From: Dentipellis sp. KUC8613
Taxonomy: Eukaryota; Basidiomycota; Agaricomycetes; Russulales; Hericiaceae
Assembly (NCBI GenBank): GCA_002286715.1
Contig: NSJX01000004.1
Span: 942,253-1,006,252, forward strand
Length of the DNA: 64,000 bases
Reading direction: 5' to 3'
Shown: positions 39,329 through 52,200 of the stretch, in pieces
Layout: each line of letters opens with the position of its first letter
Position numbering within the stretch: the first letter of the stretch is position 1
The notes under the pieces: model-generated
What the model saw: the letters and a program-made list of their open reading frames with translations, nothing else
What the model was told of the DNA's origin: nothing
Database searches by the model: none
Position numbers and translations under genes: made by a program

Positions 39329-39709
39329 CCGTGCATACTTACGGCATGATGGCCTTCGTGAGGAGCTGAGACAGAAGGATAGTCCTATATATCATTGGCA
39401 CTGGCCAGTGTAGAGCTTATCGCTGTTTCATCCATCGCAAACAGTGATATTAACGAGGCTGGTACGGGGTGATACTAATGTCGTTAGATAGGTAGTGCAA
39501 AGTGTCTAACATACTTTATATACCATAACAAGGGAGAGCATATGGGTCTGACAACAGATACAACGAGTAGTATGATACATTGTAGATGCAGCAAGCAATA
39601 CATCGGTTTCCGAGTGAATGTACTCGCCATTCACGGTGTCCCAGTAGCGCTTCAAAAAGGAAAACCAACGAACGGGCTGGGCGCAGAGGTACGCAGCGTT
39701 GACGCTGCA
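39329..39709. other. Convergent 3' flanks of EMC7 and the next leftward gene
   Basis: 380 bp with no gene. It should hold both terminators; the sequence is A/T-richer than the coding parts. Confidence 0.5.
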
Positions 39710-42456
39710 TTAGTCCACAGACATTCGTCGTGAGCTCTTCGACGCCTCCGGGGTCGCTATCCTGCGCCACCGCTCACGGATTCCAAGCTTCTTGTCATCC
39801 TGATTCAGGCTCTCCTTGCTGGGTCCTGCAACCTCACCGTTCGTCGCCACCGGCGGCGACTTCCGCACCTTCCCTTTCATCGAAGAGCTGCGAGACAGCG
39901 AGAAGATCCGACGCAGTCCAGATCCAGAGGACGACTGTGATGCTTCCTTCTTCTTGTTGGCATTCCTCGCCTCAACGGCATCGATGATGACGATGGCCTT
40001 CGCAGCCGGGGACATACTCGACTGCTGCCCTGGAGATTGCGGCTTGGGCGGAGATCTTGAGATAGACGCGGTGCTAGGGGAGGTGGTGTGTCGTAGATGG
40101 TGTTCCACAGGCGGCGGGCCGTCCCTCGAATGTGGAGGAGTGCGTGCATTGCTTGACGGGGTAGACGGTGGAACCTGGCTCGACGGCGTGTTCGTCCCGC
40201 CGACATTGACCATGACCCATCCTTGACCATCGCCAGTAGCAGGAGGGGTGTACGCCCTCTCCTTCTCGTGACTCGTACGATGCGGGAGGGGAACGGGTTC
40301 ACGCCTCTCTTTGTGATGGTGATGCGGAGCATCACTCACGACCGCGGCTTCGCTCTTGCGTTCGGGATGCACTCGTGGCCGCACGATTTCCGGAGCGCCG
40401 ACCTTCACTCGGTGCTGCTCTGGATGCATGTCATGCGGGCGAGGTCTGAATTCTGCGTAATCCCGAGTAGAGATGGAAGTCTTGCCTTGGGACCTCGGAG
40501 ACCGAGAATGCGCAACAGCGACATCTTGCTCTGCCTCCTCTCGGACCTTTTCCTCAACCGGGCTTATCCATCCGCCTGGGAGGTTGTGGCCACGTACGTC
40601 CATCTCGTCTCCCGTAGTGACGATCTTCGGTTCCGCCTTCTCCTGTTCTGAGCCCGTCCAAGTGATGGGAATCTCACACGTCTGCTCGGTGCCCGAGCTA
40701 AACGCAGAATCGCGGAATGCCGTTGGGCTCAGGAGTGGCGGCGTCCGGGTGCCTGCGGCGTGTGAATGTGTGGGCGAATGTTTCTTGGAATGGAGAGCAG
40801 ATGAATTACCGGAAGCTGTCGATTCGGGCTCGCCGCTGGACGATGAATGGTGGTTTCGATGGGGAGCAAGAGGTGGATGGGATTGCGCTCGAGGAAGGGA
40901 TTGCGTCGTGTCTTGGTGTGTGTGTGCCTGGGCAGGGGGATGCGCTAGTGGTGACGGTATGGGGCCCAGATTGGTGACAGTTGTAGATTCAGCCGGCACG
41001 TGGTCGTGTCCAGGTATAGAGGGGAAATAAGGATTATGTGTGTCGGGCGTAGCAGCGTAGAATACTGAAGGGCTTGGATGACCAGGAAGCGGGGGGTGTC
41101 CCGGGTGAGCAGAATGTCCTGGAGGTGCAGTATGCTCTGGATAGTCTTCCGCAGAAGGATGGTGATGGTGATATTTGCGAGTACCCACCCCCGTCATATC
41201 GACCGCGCTTCCAACCGTGGAAGCAAGCGTAGCACGTACCCGCTCGTCTGATGGGCGTCGTTGCGAGGGAGGTAAATCCACATGCTGAAAACCATCTTGC
41301 GACATATTGGAGATCGCGACAGAGACAGGTAACTGAGCTCGGGGAGCAGGTTTTCGCAAGATAGCAGGATGGTGAGACAACAAGGGTGCAGGCCGGCCAC
41401 GATGGTTAGTCGCCGTGTCGCTAGTTGTACGAATATGGCCCTGCGACCGAGAAAAGGTATCGCCTGGGGCTGGTTTAGCCCCGACATTATGCGGTATGCC
41501 TTCGAAAGTTCTTGAACGTTTGAGTTCACTCTTGGGCGTAGGACTGGACAACGGTGTTTCTGCGGGCGAATCAGAAGATTCAGATGCGCCCGTGAATATC
41601 CAAAGATCCTTAACGCGAGAACGGTTCGTAAGAGACAGGGAAGTCAACAACGTGAAACCGTAAGCATCAAGGGATCCCAGCAGTGCCAATATATGCCTTA
41701 AGGAGTCTGTAGCAAACGTGTCCTCCTGGAACCCTGAAATGTGTTCGCTGTGTTAGCCCATGGCTTCTGAAGAATGCAAGCGAATGTACATTTGTATCCC
41801 TTCAATTTGAATTCATACACACAATCCCCTGGTATCTTCTCCGAGACAACACCTCGGGGCCACGAGTCGCGTACTGTTTTCAAGATGGCTGGGGTAGAGT
41901 GTAGTGGAGGAGAAATGACGCGTAGGGTAGTAGCGTTGGGAAAGGAAATGGCGAACGGTACCCTAGCGGGCTGGGACAAAGAGTGATTGCTGGCGCCGGG
42001 GAATGCGGAGGAAGAAGGCGACGACTGTGGGATGGCAGAAAGGACCGGCCTCGAGAATGCCATGACAATCCGGTCGTCTTGTTCGCGTCCATAGTCTATG
42101 GTGGAAAGGAAGACGTAGCTGTTCTTGTAAAGGACCGTCAGGAGGCCCACTAGCAATTTTTCGGCATGTACGCTCTTGGAGTTACTCCAGGGCTTTCCTG
42201 GAACCGTAAACTCGTAGAAGTCATGAGCTGCATCCTCCGAGTTCCCGATGACACGTTGAGAGTATTCCAGATATCTTCGGAGAGCTGTGACCGCGGAAGG
42301 CGCGAAGCTGTATGCTCTGATGAACGACGACCCGGAGAGGGTGAGAATGGAAAATGATGACTGGACACGATCTTCGCGGAGAAATTCGCGCCTTGGGATA
42401 AACTGGCTGTCGGAAGACGTGGCTGTGGGAGGTTGTGCAATAGGTGGGGGTGACAT
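39710..42456 (-). CDS. Long fungal protein with a conserved N-terminal region and a His/Pro/Ser-rich disordered tail
   Basis: Two exons join in frame (42456-41790 and 41733-39710; 896 aa). A 56-bp intron (GTACAT donor) restores the conserved-looking stretch GYKWFQEDTFATDSLRHILA; without it the first frame stops at 41698. Residues about 30-320 look folded: SILTLSGSSFIRAYSFAPSA, EFTVPGKPWSNSKSVHAEKL, YEFKLKGYKW, SLDAYGFTLLTSLSLTNRSR and VKDLWIFTG. The remaining about 570 residues are low complexity, rich in His, Pro, Ser and Thr (HHHHPSAEDYPEH; HPGHPPLPGHPSPS), with a basic end. The N-terminal pattern seems basidiomycete-wide, but I know no function for it. Confidence 0.8.
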
Positions 42457-44236
42457 GAGGGAGAGGCCGACAGTGCTGGTGCGGAATCAAAGTGTGGATG
42501 CAGGAGATATTAAGGGGGATTGGAAAGAAACGGGAGTCTGTAGGAGGAAGGAAGATGTTCAGAGAGAGGAGGAAAGACAGGATAACATAACGAAAGAATG
42601 AGGGTTGTGAGCGATGCCAGTGCTGCTAAACACGTTGGCGCCCTCTTTGACGTCACAATCACATCCAAGTCCTCCACGCGCCCCTCGTGTCCTGCCTGTA
42701 CACTCTCGACCCCTCCATCGTATATTGCCATCCTACACAGAACTCTTATTCTTCAACCACAAATCTGAAAGGACTTACTTTGCTCGTGACTGCACAGGTC
42801 TAGCGGACATCAATATCCGCTTTCCAGTCCCAAGCCCAGGCAGCACTAGGCACTGTGCCATGCCCCCCACCTCCCCAGTGTCGTCTCGATCCTAATGCCC
42901 TCCTGCGCTTCTCGTAGGGATATCTTCTATTCAACTGCGCAGAGACGGTAATGAAGGGTTACGACTATTCATACCTTCGTTCGCGAAGAAGGCAAGGGTC
43001 AATCTTGAGAAGGGCGCGCCTTCCATTCATGTGAGCTCCCTCTGTCAGTATAAACTACGTAGCTGGACATTTCCATGACTGACGTACTGACCAGAAGCCT
43101 GTCCTTCGCAAGGCGTAAATGACATCCTACTCGTACTGTCCTCGTTACGACAAAGAACAGGACGTGTTGTATCCTGTCTCGACTAACATGTACTCGCACA
43201 TCGCAGTCTGCGAAAGAAGTGTAATGCCGCTGAGACATGAAACCACGTTTGACTGTTAAATCTGGCAGTGTGTAGGAGGTGGACGACAGTAGGGATAACC
43301 TTGCATCGGCGAAACCCAGGACTCTAGGCGCGTGGCATGGCACTTCGTCTGATGGGAAAGCTCGATTACCTTTGTGCATAGACTGTACATCTCTTGTCCT
43401 CTCTCCTGTCTTGACACCAATGGTTCTCGATGGGCCCGGGCGAGTGGAGGAGGAGGAGGATGACTTGCACTTCCGTATGTCAAATTGGAAGGACGTGCTT
43501 CGCGGGATTCTTTGCACCAGGTACGACCCGCAGCTGTATGATAGATAGCTAAGCTTATAATAGATTCAATGCATGCCATAGAATCCACGTCTGCCGAGCT
43601 GCTACACCATCGGCTTGTTTACTGAACCCGCAGCTCTCTTCTCGTCTTTGGATTCGCGAACCAACCTGATTCTCCTGGGGCTTCAGTGCGGCCTTCGACG
43701 TCGCAGAGCTTCCCACTGCCCATGTGCAAGGACGATCATTCCCGCGAGCGTCGCGTGCAACAAAACGCAATTCTGGCGGATCCGTGAGGGAACTGTGCTA
43801 CCTGTCTGGTAAAGTTGAAGTTCGTGCTTCGCCTCATGTTCTCAAGCCACGCGTTCAGGCCGAGAGCCTGGTTGTGAGTAGGCAAGCACCGGGAATTGTC
43901 CATTCTCATCAATTCCTGGGCGCCCACTCGTCTAGTCCTGCTGAGTAGAGATGATTTAGCTGGTCGTACACTTTTTCTCCGTTCGACCCGTTCGACATTA
44001 AAGTACAGTAAGGTCGAGAGAGTCGACGATTATGCGACGAGCTGAGATTCCTCTGAACTTGCGGGCCGAGCGTGCCCCCGGGCCGCTTGGCCCGTTCTAA
44101 GATCAAGTCACTATACCCCGAGTTCACGCCGCCCTACTTAAGGATACGATGTCGATGAGATGGCTTCCTCGAGAGCTGGCAGTAACCTCTCATCCTCTTG
44201 ACACGTCGACTTTGAGAACAGCGCTCAGGTGTCAAT
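42457..44236 (+). other. 1.8-kb gap with scattered coding-like stretches, gene status unclear
   Basis: No gene is recognised. On the + strand three separate stretches look like protein. (1) 42917-43020, ISSIQLRRDGNEGLRLFIPS and KKARVNLEKGAPSIH, before a donor (43021), with a possible acceptor before AAGCCTGTCC giving KPVLRKA and a stop. (2) About 43400-43515, MVLDGPGRVEEEEDDLHFRM and NWKDVLRGILC, before a GTACGA donor. (3) About 43680-43945, ATKRNSGGSVRELCYLSGKV and EVRASPHVLKPRVQAES, to a stop. They cannot be joined into one credible frame by eye. The gap also contains the promoters of both flanking, divergent genes. Confidence 0.3.
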
Positions 44237-46216
44237 ATGTCGAACGATCTCGCCAAACTTAATGTTTTGATGTGTAAGTGAATTGCGATTGTATAGTCCA
44301 ATCACTCATGGCGTACTTACGGGCGGTATTTAGGTGGGACGGTAAGCAGACTGCTATTGCTGGCACATCCGAGACCGAATTGATCGAAATCGCTGAGTAG
44401 GGAGAATACACCACCGGATGGACGGGATCGGGAGCGTCCAAGTCTGACAAGAAGGTTAGTATTCAAGACGCATTCCGCGGAGGCGAGAAAAAATCACTGA
44501 CACTCTTTCTGTCATCAGATTGGCGTCAGTGGCTCTCTTGACATAACCTTGTAGTGACGCCTTACGTCTGCATTCATAGGTTGTCGGTTTGACTCTCTTC
44601 GATCTGCGGAGATTAGGCAAGGTGCGTCAAGATAGTCATACATGCGATACTGTCAATCAGAGCTTTCGTCCAAGGTTGCCGAGCTCGGAATGGTGGGAGT
44701 CAATGGAGGGAAATTCCCTGCCATTCGCGAGCACCTCGCTGCGAATATCGCTGGGGTCTACAAGGACATGGATATCTCGTGCGTTACTTATACGACGGCC
44801 AGGAGCGTCATACTTAATATAAGTTTCAGCTTCAACGGATATCCCGAGGAAGGCAAGGTCGACCCTGAGGCCTGTGAGTATTTCCGCGGAATGATGTGCG
44901 CATTTGCCTAATGCTGCATCCTTTGCGCGCAGACAAGACGGCCATCGACAAACTTTCCCCGGGCGACGCCGTCATCATCTTCACCCCGGATAGTAGGTCC
45001 TTATTTTAGCTGCATAGAAATCTCGCTGAATTCCGATACAGGCACCCACTACCCCATCGCGCGCTACGCGATTGAACACAAGCTGCACGTCCTTGTCACC
45101 AAACCGGCAACCCAGTTGCTCTCGCACCATTTGGACTTGATTGCGCTCGCGAAAAAGCACAACGTCGTGTGCTTCGTCGAGCACCACAAACGGCGCGTCC
45201 TTTCTTCCTTCCATCCATGGATGCGTGGAAGCTGACAGACCGCGTGATTCTGAAGGTATGACCCGGTGTACAGCGATGCTCGCGCACGCGCGGCAACGCT
45301 CGGCGAGTTCAACTTCTTCAACGCGTGGATGAGCCAGCCGAAGAGCCAGCTCGAGACCTTCCGTGCATGGGCGGGCAAGGACTCTGATATCAGGTGCGCA
45401 ACGCGCATTCCTCATCCTTACCTAGTCCCCAAGCTCACGCCTTCTCCGCGGCCTTGGCTAGCTATTATCTGTCCTCCCACCACATCGACATCTGCTGCTG
45501 GATTCTGCAGGACAAGGCGGTCCCGACCCGCGTCGTCGCGAGTGCCGCGACGGGCATCGCAACGGGCGAGCCGTACAACTGCGTCCCCGAGACGGAGGAC
45601 ACGATCACGCTGCTCGTCGACTGGCAGTCTATCAAGAGCCCAAGGCACAAAGGCACGGCGGTCTACACCGCGTCGTGGACGGCCCCGCTCAAGGCGGGCG
45701 TGCATTCCGCACAGCACTGGTACTACATGGGCGAAAAGGTACGGCGCGTGTTGGTGGCTGACTCCATCGTGCTTGCCTGACATCTGCTGTCTACTACTCG
45801 CAGGGCGATATCAATGTGGACCAGGCGCACCGGGGCTACGATGTGACGGTCGACGACACCGGCAAGGCGTGGTACAACCCGTTCTAGTAAGCCCCCCCCC
45901 TCCTCCCACACACCGTCGAACGCCGCTAACTGTCACGTGCGCATCCTCTACCTGCAGCATGAAGTACTCACCAAGCGAGAGCGGGCACTTCGACGGGCAG
46001 CGCGGCTACGGCTACATCTCCATCGAAAAGTTCATCGACGCGGCGCGCAGCGTGAACGCCGGGCAGGCGCAGCCGGGCGAGTTTGACGCGCACGGGTTGC
46101 CGACGATCCAGAACACGGTGCTCACCACGGCCATCCTGAACGCAGGCCGGATCAGCCTTGACGAGAAACGCGCCGTCGGGATCAGGAAGGACGGCGAGCA
46201 GTGGGTGCTCGAGTAA
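44237..46216 (+). CDS. Gfo/Idh/MocA oxidoreductase, D-galacturonate-reductase-like
   Basis: NAD(P)-dependent Rossmann-fold sugar oxidoreductase. Exon 1 is 44237-44273 and exon 2 only 8 nt (44334-44341). Together with exon 3 (from 44401) they encode VLMCGTGEYTTGW, the glycine-rich start of the nucleotide-binding fold. Then come GVVGLTLFDLRRLGKV, ELGMVGVNGGKFPAIREHL, HKLHVLVTKPATQLL (with the catalytic-type Lys in xKP), FVEHHKRFDPVYSDA, NAWMSQPKSQLETFRAW, YYLSSHHIDICCW, VYTASWTAPLKAGVHS, GYGYISIEKFIDAARSVNAG and LNAGRISLDEKRAVGI. About ten introns; stop at 46216. Proteins with this motif order are annotated as D-galacturonate reductases, the first step of fungal pectin-sugar breakdown; substrate is inferred. 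Confidence 0.85.
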
Positions 46217-47710
46217 TGGCGAGGGCGCTAGCAGGGCGCGGCGCCGGAGTCTGCGCCTCCGTGCAATCAGCACGATTTGTATTATATGTATGTATATCAG
46301 GCAGAAGTCTCAACTTGGCAGACTGCTGGCCCATGGAGGCTCTTGCGGCGCCTGATGGTCGTAAAGCCCACCGCGACCCATCAGAAGGCTGCCGTAGCGC
46401 GACCTAATAGCTCGCCGCTGCACACGGAGTTCCGAGTCTATCATTCTCGGACTAAGTATCAGTGGACTTTGAATTACTCTCTCCTTTGAGCTTGCCTATC
46501 GTGTACATTCTCCAGCGAAGGGCTGATCGGGTCAACATTCCGCAAGCCCTCTAATTAACTATTTAGCTAACGGCGGGTCCAAGACCAGGATACACCGAGC
46601 TGATTAGAATAAGAGACTAAGAGCTGGCGCCGGTGTGAGACAGGAAGCATATGCTCGTGCAAGCAGGTGATGCCGCCATTACATACGTTCCTGAGTTGGA
46701 ACCAAGACATATCGTACGTCTCCACTGACGAATCCATGATCGGGACCAGTCGGTCGCCGCGGCGCTCACGACAGGTCATCGAAATGGAAGGCATGTCTGG
46801 GCCTTAGGTCGGAAAAACGGGGCGCGTACGAGGGACCATGCGCTGTGCAGACTGAGCTCGCGGGACTACTTGCAGACACTGCATCAGTTCAGGGTATGCG
46901 ATTCAGGAACCATTGTTATTGTAACCGGTACTCTGCGCGAGATGATGTGCCCTTCAGGCGGGGGGTGATGTAAGGGCGACAGTAAATGTAAGGGATCGGA
47001 CGACGGTGTTGCAACATGACAATGTGGAATTATTGGACAATGCGCAAAAAGGAAAGATGAAATGATGGGCGGGGGATCGTTCGAATGGTGCGGATGGGGA
47101 AGTGGATAAATGCGAAAGTACGAGGAGAGGCGACGACCCGGAACGAAAATGCAACAGGTATCGTAAAATGAAGAATAAAATAAAAATCTTGCAAAGGGTA
47201 CTAAAGAATGAGTTAGGCTGTCGACCTCACCATGTGAGGAACTAGGAGGGGTGTAATGCGGGTAACGAAAATGAGGTTTGCATAGGAGAGGAAAGAGGAA
47301 AATCAATGATGGTGGTGGATGTACGCTGGGGGCCGCCAGGAGTCACATACCCTACACGAGAGCAAGAGCAAGAAATCGAGATTTCCACAGTCCTTGGTTG
47401 TACATTGACGAGATGTCAAGAATATACAATGACGGGACCGTCTGCTGAGAACCTCGTCGCGATGGGTGCCTGCGCTCGCAGTCGGAAATAGTGATGATAA
47501 GTGAGACGAAACAGTGCAAAGGAGAGGATGCATGGATGATGAGACTTGCTGACGATGATTGCACGGTGGTGTTGTCGACGACGGACGTGTATGGTATGGT
47601 GATACATTTTGCAACAGGACGAGACTGGATGGTGCGACGACGGTGGATGGTTCACCCGACGAAGGGCGGGATGGAGGGATGGGGAGTGGGGCTCGCCATA
47701 TTTTGAACAC
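46217..47710. other. 1.5-kb convergent gap without recognisable gene
   Basis: Lies between the ends of the oxidoreductase (rightward) and the cyclin (leftward). From about 46960 to 47700 the + strand is purine-rich with many GGA/GATG words and no codon signature; it may be a long cyclin 3' UTR. Open frames on either strand have no motifs. Confidence 0.5.
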
Positions 47711-49233
47711 TTATGATACCATTGCGCGAGGAGAGGCGACGTTGTTGAGGTTCTGGAGCGCCTGCCGACCAAAGGTCACAAAGTCGTGCGGAAGGTACTG
47801 CTCCGGGGCTGCCTCTACCCGCTGCTTGTTTACAACAGGCTCAAACTTGGGAGATGCCACGTTCTCCTTGTCGCCGTCCGACATGAGGGAGCTCGAATAA
47901 GGGTCGCTGGAGAAACACGGGCTCGTCGGGGTGACAGGCATGTCGTCCGACAGATCCGAAACGCTCGTCGTGGCACTCGTTGGCGTGCTGATGGCAGAGA
48001 CAGCCGACCGGCTAGGCGTGATGGGCAGGGGCAGGAGCGGTTGACGAACGAAGCGGCCTCCCTGCAGATAGTACTGTACAACGAAAGTCGCCGCTTTTGA
48101 GTAGAAGGCGTAGGAGTACTTCTTGACGAGTGTCTCCGATAAGTCGTTGACGTGCTTCGCCAGACGGTTGTCCAGGTGCTCGACGATCTCCAGGCACTCC
48201 TCTGTCTCCTCAAACATTCGGCGCCCTTTGCCGCACAGGAATCGGGCCAGCGTGAGCGAGCCGAGTGCGATAGAGGATGGAGGGTACTTGACGAATTCCC
48301 GGTAGAAGAGAGTGATCTCCATCAAGAATCGAGCGACATGCTGAATCCTTGGCTCCTCCATGTAGGGGACGCAGCACATAATGCGGAGCCAAGCCTCTGC
48401 TGTGGGGTGGCCAAGCGTCCATTGGATAGTAGCGAGGACATGGCCTTCCATCTGGATAAAGGCGGATTCGTCGTACGCTTCGCGGCAGTAGTGAACAAGC
48501 TCCTGTACGGTCGGGACGCGCTCCTTCGCGTCCTCGAACTTGGCAGCAATCCAGAGTGCGGCGCAACCCACGAGCTGGTAGTGCTTGATGTACACGATAC
48601 GGCGGGATACGTAACGGTCGACAATGTTCAGGGTGAGATAGAGTGTCTCTGGCCTCAGTCTAAAAGTAAAGTGCAGCTCGACGAGAAACTCGACCAGGCA
48701 AGGGCGCATGTGCCACTTGATTTCTGGCTGTTGATCCATCGAAGCTGTGGAACCCATTGTATACCGCTGGAGAGCAAAGAATTCAACCAGGCGTCGCGCG
48801 TGACGAGCACATGACATACCTCCATCTCGTGCATGTAAAACCGAATTTCATCACGATACTCATCCTCGAGCAAAACACCCTCTCTCCGAAGCGCGGCAAG
48901 CTGGAGTTCGCGCTGGCGCTGTAGCATGTGTTCTACCTTTGCGGCGGCTCGCGGGGACTTGCGCGCGACGGCGGCGGCATACGCGAGGGGAGACTGCTGT
49001 TTCCGGGAAGACTTGGAGATGCCATGAGGGGAAGGGCGTTTCTTGGGATAGGCAGAGGCGCGGGCAGAAGATCGAGATGAGGCGGTGGCGTCCTTCATAT
49101 CGAGGGCGGTGAGAGAGATAAGGTCGGAGGGGACGACGGCTAGGGGGCTGGAGGTAGGCGGTCGGTTGAAAACAGAGGGAAGAGGAGACTCGGAATCAGC
49201 ACAGTGCATTTCGGGAAGGAGCGAAGACGACAT
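47711..49233 (-). CDS. G1-type cyclin (CLN-like)
   Basis: Two exons (49233-48820, 48766-47711; 489 aa) join at HEME|RYTMGSTASM. The cyclin box begins right after: MDQQPEIKWHMRPCLVEFLV, LRPETLYLTLNIVDRYVSRR, YQLVGCAALWIAAKFEDAKE, RVPTVQELVHYC, MEGHVLATIQWTLGHPTAEA; the second fold (FLMEITLFYREFVKYPPSSI, LARFLCGKGRR) follows. The N-terminal 130 residues are basic and Ser-rich. The C-terminus has Ser/Thr-Pro sites and DKENVASP, suitable for kinase-driven turnover. It most resembles fungal G1/S cyclins that activate Cdc28/Cdk1, rather than Pho80 or mitotic types (no destruction box was seen). An upstream in-frame Met at 49245 is possible. Confidence 0.85.
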
Positions 49234-52200
49234 GGCGGTGTGCACTTGAGCGCCTTGAGCGCTGGCTCATAGAGCTTTTGGGGAAAAGAGAAGGGGGGAG
49301 AGGAAGAGAGGAGAGAGAGGAAGAAAAGGAATAGAGGGACGAGTGAAAGACATGCGAAGAGCAAAGACATGCATGCAAACAGGAGACGACGGGTGGCACG
49401 ACCCTCGATCAGATGAGTGGCAAGAAGAGACTCACGGCAAGTGCGTGCGACAATCAAGTGGACACACTGTAGTCTGTCGGAGGTCGTGGTGAGCATGCAA
49501 GGTCGTGAAGGAGGAGAAAGGAGGGGAGAGCGTCGACAGCGAGTCGGGGGCGTCGTGAGAGAAGAAAGAGGCTCGCGCGTGCAACCGAATATAAGGGCCC
49601 GACAGCCCGGCCACGGTAACACAGTGTGAACGTCCGCGCTCAGATACAAATCGCAATCGCAAATGTGAAAGTGGACGTGAAAGGGTCCCCGCCATCGATG
49701 AATCCGATCCTTTCAGCCCCGCCCCGAGTTCCATCCTCCACAGCGTCCACCAGCCAAGGCCGCCGTCGCCCTCAGTCAGCCTGCGCATGCGCTGCCACTG
49801 CGAACAGAATTCGAATGCATCGATAAACTCCGGCCTACGCGCCCTGCACCGCTTTTCAACCCTTCCCACGCCCCACGTTCCTCGTCGTCCGACCCTCTAT
49901 CAATGACGTCGAGACTTGCTCTCACCTGCAGATCTCCCGACGTGTGGCTGCCACAGTATCGTAGCAGGCGGGTCCTGCAGATGTTCAGCACACAGTCATT
50001 CTCCCCACAGCGACCTCACTCACAGGTTACGGCTTCAAACTTCCTCGCGATCTGCACGTCCGTTCAGCCACATCATATACCCGCAGCCAAGGCCCACTCA
50101 CAATGCTATGTCGTCGCAGTCAAATGTCTGCGACAGACGAGGATGGCGGTGAAGGCGCGGGGCGGTGATTAGGAAAGGCAACGAGTATTGGTAGTAGGTG
50201 CTGGATTAGCTGGATGGGTACCGAAAGGACCGAGAGACGAGACAAAGGAAGGACTGGGTGAGCTGTAAGATGTCTATGGAGGCCTTGAATCCGAGAACGC
50301 TGGAAGCTGAAGCCGCAGTGTGAACGAGCGAGGCGCTGGTGTCACAGTCCTGACCTCGATGTGCCAGCGACAAGCAGAGGGAGGTCGAAGCAGGAGGAGA
50401 AGAAAGTGCAGTCGGGCGTCGCTAACGCTGCCTTTGAGGATCGGGGTGGGGTTCTGCAACGCGCAGGGGGCGTGTATCAGCTAGTAATAGGTATGTATTT
50501 TCTCTTTCGCAGATAGTCCTTAATTTACGGTGTGAAACTGCCACCACGTTGTGCTGCCTGCAGGCAAACCATGTCACTGATTCGCCCATACTCGTGATAC
50601 TTATGTAACGCCTTTGAATTGTCCCATGCTCTATAGCCTCTTCTGCAGCGAAGCCCGCTCTTCTTCCATGGCCTCCATATCTTGGTTAGATTGCAGCCTC
50701 TTCCACCATTGCCTGCGACGTCCTCCTCGCATCTGCAGCAGCCCGCCGTCAGCGCAATGACCAGCCATCAGCCACCGCCACTCTTCCGGCCCATCGGACC
50801 AGCAGACAGATATCGGGCGCCAGGTACGACGTGATAGCAAAATTCGACTCGAAACCCTCCCCGGATGGTCCTCCAGTCTCGCGGACGGCGAGCCCCGAGT
50901 CTCCTGGTCCGGTGGGAGTCCTCTGGGACGCCCACTCCTCCCATCAGTCACTCTTATCGCCAGCATCAAACATTCCTTCCATGCCCTCCGCTCACAGATT
51001 GGCGTCGATTTGACGCAAATGCCGTGGTGCCATGCGTCAATCGGTCCTACAAGGGCATAATCCCCGAACTGGAACAGAGCTGCGCGGGGCTCAAGGAGCC
51101 GAGTAAGGCTGCCGGAGAAGCCGTGCGTGAGCGTATTGCGTACGGTATGAAGGGCAGGCCGTCTCAATCATGGTAGCTTGTATTTTCAGACGCGTAGAAA
51201 CACCAAACATGGACCCACCTGCCCACGACAGATGGTCATCAAGGGAAGAAGTAGAACTATCAAGACGAGCGGTCTCTATAGATGCGATGCCCAGGCTATA
51301 TGAGGTTATGGCATGCGACTCTGTATCGTAACCGGGAGCTATACCGTCGGGAGAATATGGGGCAGACCTCGTCCGTAAGGCCGGCATGGGGTGAGAACAA
51401 GGCGCACCTGTCTTGGACGTCGACAGGGAAGCAGACGCAGTTCTCAGGTCGCTACGGCGTCAATCAGGCCATGTGTCGCGCGCGCAGCATGTCTTCGACG
51501 GGGCCGCCGCTGGTCGGAATTGCGCTTCCGTCCTGTGGACGTGAAGACACGGTGGGCAGAGGACGCAGAGCATGAAGGAGGTCTCGACGGCGACGATCTG
51601 TGAGTCGCCGACGGCCCTGCACGAATGATGTGCGTCGTATTCCGAAATGTAATTACCATATCTGGAATAAGGACAGACAAGCCGACCGCCGCGCTGGGCC
51701 ATGCATCTCAGATCCCGCGATCCCGATGCAGCCCGGCAGAACGGCGCAGAAAGTCTCCCTTGCACGGGATCGCGCCTGCCTAAAGCAGACAAAGCAAGGA
51801 CGAGAACAGCGCGTCGGCCGTATGGTCAACCTTGCGCGAACTCCTTCCTGAAATTTTACCTATGCAAATCTCACATCGTTTCTCTCGCTCAACTGTCTCC
51901 TCCTTCAAGAACTCGTCCGTCCCAGGGCGAGCATCGGGCTCAGCCATAACCTTTCTCCTCCAATTCAAATTCGGCCTCGGCGAGTCACTGGGCCTGCCGC
52001 CGACGTAACGCTCGTCGCCTCGCCGCAGATCCTTGCCGTATGGCTATGCTCAAGCTGGCAAGTCTCTCGGCGGGTGTGGCGCTGTGGAGTCCTGCCTGCT
52101 AGATCGCTCCTTAATAAAACGGAGCTTCAATCCCAGAAGTTAGCCCATTCCACAGAATGCAGTCGGGCGAGGCGGTCCGAATGTCGTACTAAGCATCCTA

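Noticed and set aside
50631..51167. 178-aa minus-strand frame as a firm gene
   Set aside because: Some stretches look protein-like and an acceptor is visible, but no start, donor or family match supports a full gene.
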